From assembly GCA_030158285.1 (NCBI GenBank), contig JAOATF010000154.1:1-41777 (forward strand): a stretch of DNA of 41,777 nucleotides, written 5' to 3'. Position 1 is the first letter of the stretch. Each line of letters opens with the position of its first letter. The notes under the pieces were generated by a model. That model did no database searches and had not been told where the DNA came from. It saw only the letters and a program-made list of their open reading frames with translations. Below, piece after piece: positions 40,455-41,777 of the stretch. Both the position numbers and the translations under genes were made by a program. Origin of the DNA: Hyphomonadaceae bacterium (GTDB taxonomy: Bacteria > Pseudomonadota > Alphaproteobacteria > Caulobacterales > Hyphomonadaceae).

Positions 40455-41096
40455 ATGAGTCCTGCCGCCCTCTCGCAGAGCAACATGGCCCTCTGGGGGC
40501 CGCGCCGCGCCACCTCGCTCAAAGAAGCGCGGCGGCGGACGGCGCTGGTCCATATCCTGCGGCTGCTTTTCACGATCGGGGCGGTGCTGTCGGCCGGCTG
40601 GCTGGTGGGAACCGTGATCGAGAGTTCGTTTCGCGAGCGGCATGCCGATCCGGCCGCGGCTGGCGTCAGCGTGACGGTGCACGGCCCGCGGTTTGACGGG
40701 TACGACGACAATGACCGGCCCTATAACCTCACGGCCCTGACGGCCCAGCGGCGCCGGGACAATGTCGCGCTGGTCGACCTGGTGAACCCGCGCCTGAAGG
40801 ATGCGGCGTCGACCACGGTGGAGGCGCGCACCGGGGTCTGGAATGCGGAACTCGAGGTGCTGGATCTCGAGGGTGACGTGGTGATGACGGACGCTGGCGG
40901 GTATACGTTCACCTCGCAGAAGACACGTATGTATGTGAAGGAAAACCGCGTCGAGGGTCAGGAACCGCTTACGGGCGTCGGTCCCATTGGCGAGGTCAAG
41001 GCGGACTCGTATGAGGTGTTCCAGAACGGCGAGCGGATCGTGCTGAAAGGCAATGTCTGGACGCGGTTCACGCGGAAGAAGAAAAAGGCGCAATAG
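40455..41096 (+). CDS. lptC: LPS export protein LptC
   Basis: 213 aa from ATG 40455; the frame extends upstream to 40332 over rnd's end, but without similarity. One TM helix (~31-53), then the LptC beta-jellyroll: VTVHGPRFDGYDDNDRPYNLTA, TVEARTGVWNAELEVLDLEGDV and GEVKADSYEVFQNGERIVLKGNV. Links the LptBFG ABC transporter to LptA. Followed by lptA. Confidence 0.9.
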   Translation: MSPAALSQSNMALWGPRRATSLKEARRRTALVHILRLLFTIGAVLSAGWLVGTVIESSFRERHADPAAAGVSVTVHGPRFDGYDDNDRPYNLTALTAQRRRDNVALVDLVNPRLKDAASTTVEARTGVWNAELEVLDLEGDVVMTDAGGYTFTSQKTRMYVKENRVEGQEPLTGVGPIGEVKADSYEVFQNGERIVLKGNVWTRFTRKKKKAQ

Positions 41097-41117
41097 TCTG
41101 TGCGCGCGGTTGATGGG

Positions 41118-41699
41118 ATGACGGTGATGGCAATGTCACGGCTTGCTCTGGTGGTTCCGGCGATGGCGGCGCTCGCTGTCGTGACGCTGCCCGCCCTTGC
41201 GCAGATCGGGCAGCGGGATGCGCCGATCGAGATCACGTCGGCGCAGAGCGAGTACCTGCAGAACGAAGGGCGCGGTGTTTATACCGGCAACGTCGTGGCC
41301 ACGCAGGGCGATGCGCAGATCAAGACGGAAAAGCTGACGGCCGTGTGCTCCAAGGGGCCGGCGGGTAGCAATGGCGAGCCGTCGTGCGACGAGCTTGAGC
41401 AGCTGATCGCCGAAGGCAGCGTGTTCTACATGGCGCCGGACGTGCGCATCCGTGGCGATCGCGCCCAGTATGATTTCCCGAGCGACACCATCACCATCAC
41501 CGGCGACGTGATCCTGTCGCGCGGCGAGGATGGCGTCGTGAAGGGCACGCGCGTGGTCTACAGCATCGGCGAAGGCCGCACCGTGATCACCGCCGGCGAG
41601 AAGCGCGTCGTGACCCTCTTCAATACCGCGAAGAAAGCGACGCCGGCCGAGTCCACTACGCCAGCGCCCACCCAGCCTGCGCCCACCACCCCGAACTGA
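41118..41699 (+). CDS. lptA: LPS transport periplasmic protein LptA
   Basis: 193 aa from ATG 41118; GTG 41100 and ATG 41127 are alternatives. Signal peptide cut after ALA (~28). OstA/LptA fold: PIEITSAQSEYLQNEGRGVYTGNV, VRIRGDRAQYDFPSDTITITGDV, GTRVVYSIGEGR. A two-cysteine insert (VCSKGPAGSNGEPSC) and a Pro/Thr-rich C-terminal tail extend the usual domain. Bridges LPS across the periplasm. Confidence 0.92.
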   Translation: MTVMAMSRLALVVPAMAALAVVTLPALAQIGQRDAPIEITSAQSEYLQNEGRGVYTGNVVATQGDAQIKTEKLTAVCSKGPAGSNGEPSCDELEQLIAEGSVFYMAPDVRIRGDRAQYDFPSDTITITGDVILSRGEDGVVKGTRVVYSIGEGRTVITAGEKRVVTLFNTAKKATPAESTTPAPTQPAPTTPN

Positions 41700-41706
41700 G
41701 ACCAGC

Positions 41707-41777
41707 ATGGACGCGCGCAACGAAACGGCTCCCATCGCCTTCGAGGCTGACGACCGCGACGGACTGCGGGCGAGCAA
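41707..41777 (+). CDS. lptB: Probable LptB ABC ATPase, N-terminus only
   Basis: ATG 41707, 7 nt after the lptA stop, opens a frame running off the window (about 23 codons: MDARNETAPIAFEADDRDG). The Walker motifs are beyond the edge; lptB is inferred because it normally follows lptA. The acidic N-terminal extension is not part of the ABC core. Confidence 0.6.
   Translation, partial: MDARNETAPIAFEADDRDGLRAS

Overview
The window looks like a chromosomal segment of a GC-rich alphaproteobacterium. The core blocks suggest Caulobacterales/Hyphomonadaceae: rpoH, carD, fdxA, an S4-domain gene and an Suv3-like helicase on one strand; rpmB; and rnd-lptC-lptA-lptB. The taxon is inferred from gene content and base composition, not from a database search.

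Layout. 1-11.5 kb is mostly minus strand: a truncated membrane-anchored protein, tRNA-Arg(CCT), an exported nuclease-like lipoprotein, a beta-lactamase-fold serine hydrolase, tRNA-Gln(TTG), the heat-shock sigma factor RpoH, CarD, a 7Fe ferredoxin, a CPBP protease, an S4 protein and the helicase. The helicase and the next gene share a ~100-bp duplicated leader. 11.6-18.7 kb carries exported hydrolases (M19 dipeptidase, YtcJ-type amidohydrolase, a FAH-fold protein), many with lipoprotein signals, together with rpmB, tRNA-Ser(GGA), a GntR/FCD regulator with an obvious palindromic operator, and a DUF411 protein. 18.7-24.9 kb holds a three-gene multidrug efflux operon (outer-membrane factor, DHA2 MFS pump, HlyD adaptor) divergent from a LysR regulator, followed by a PagL-like lipid A deacylase translationally coupled to a small exported protein.

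25.05-38.4 kb is an integrated element of about 13.3 kb at the 3' end of tRNA-Leu(CAG). It has a P4/CP4-57-type tyrosine integrase, att repeats, inverted 14-bp sequences near both ends and ACGGTA-type arm sites. Inside are a wHTH protein, portal, a fused prohead protease/major capsid protein, a small head-joining-type protein, a DUF2190 decoration protein, an SF3 (DUF5906/P4-type) helicase, an iteron-like cluster of TGGACCA repeats, small and large terminase, and several small unknown genes. No tail, baseplate or lysis cassette is recognisable, yet the genes are intact and tightly overlapped. This fits a capsid-forming phage satellite (cf-PICI-like) that would make its own heads and borrow tails from a helper phage. 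This is the most interesting part of the window. A minus-strand trio of tiny genes beside attR is the likely cargo slot.

38.4-41.8 kb returns to core genes: thiolase, RNase D, LptC, LptA and the first codons of probable LptB, so the LPS-export operon continues beyond the window.
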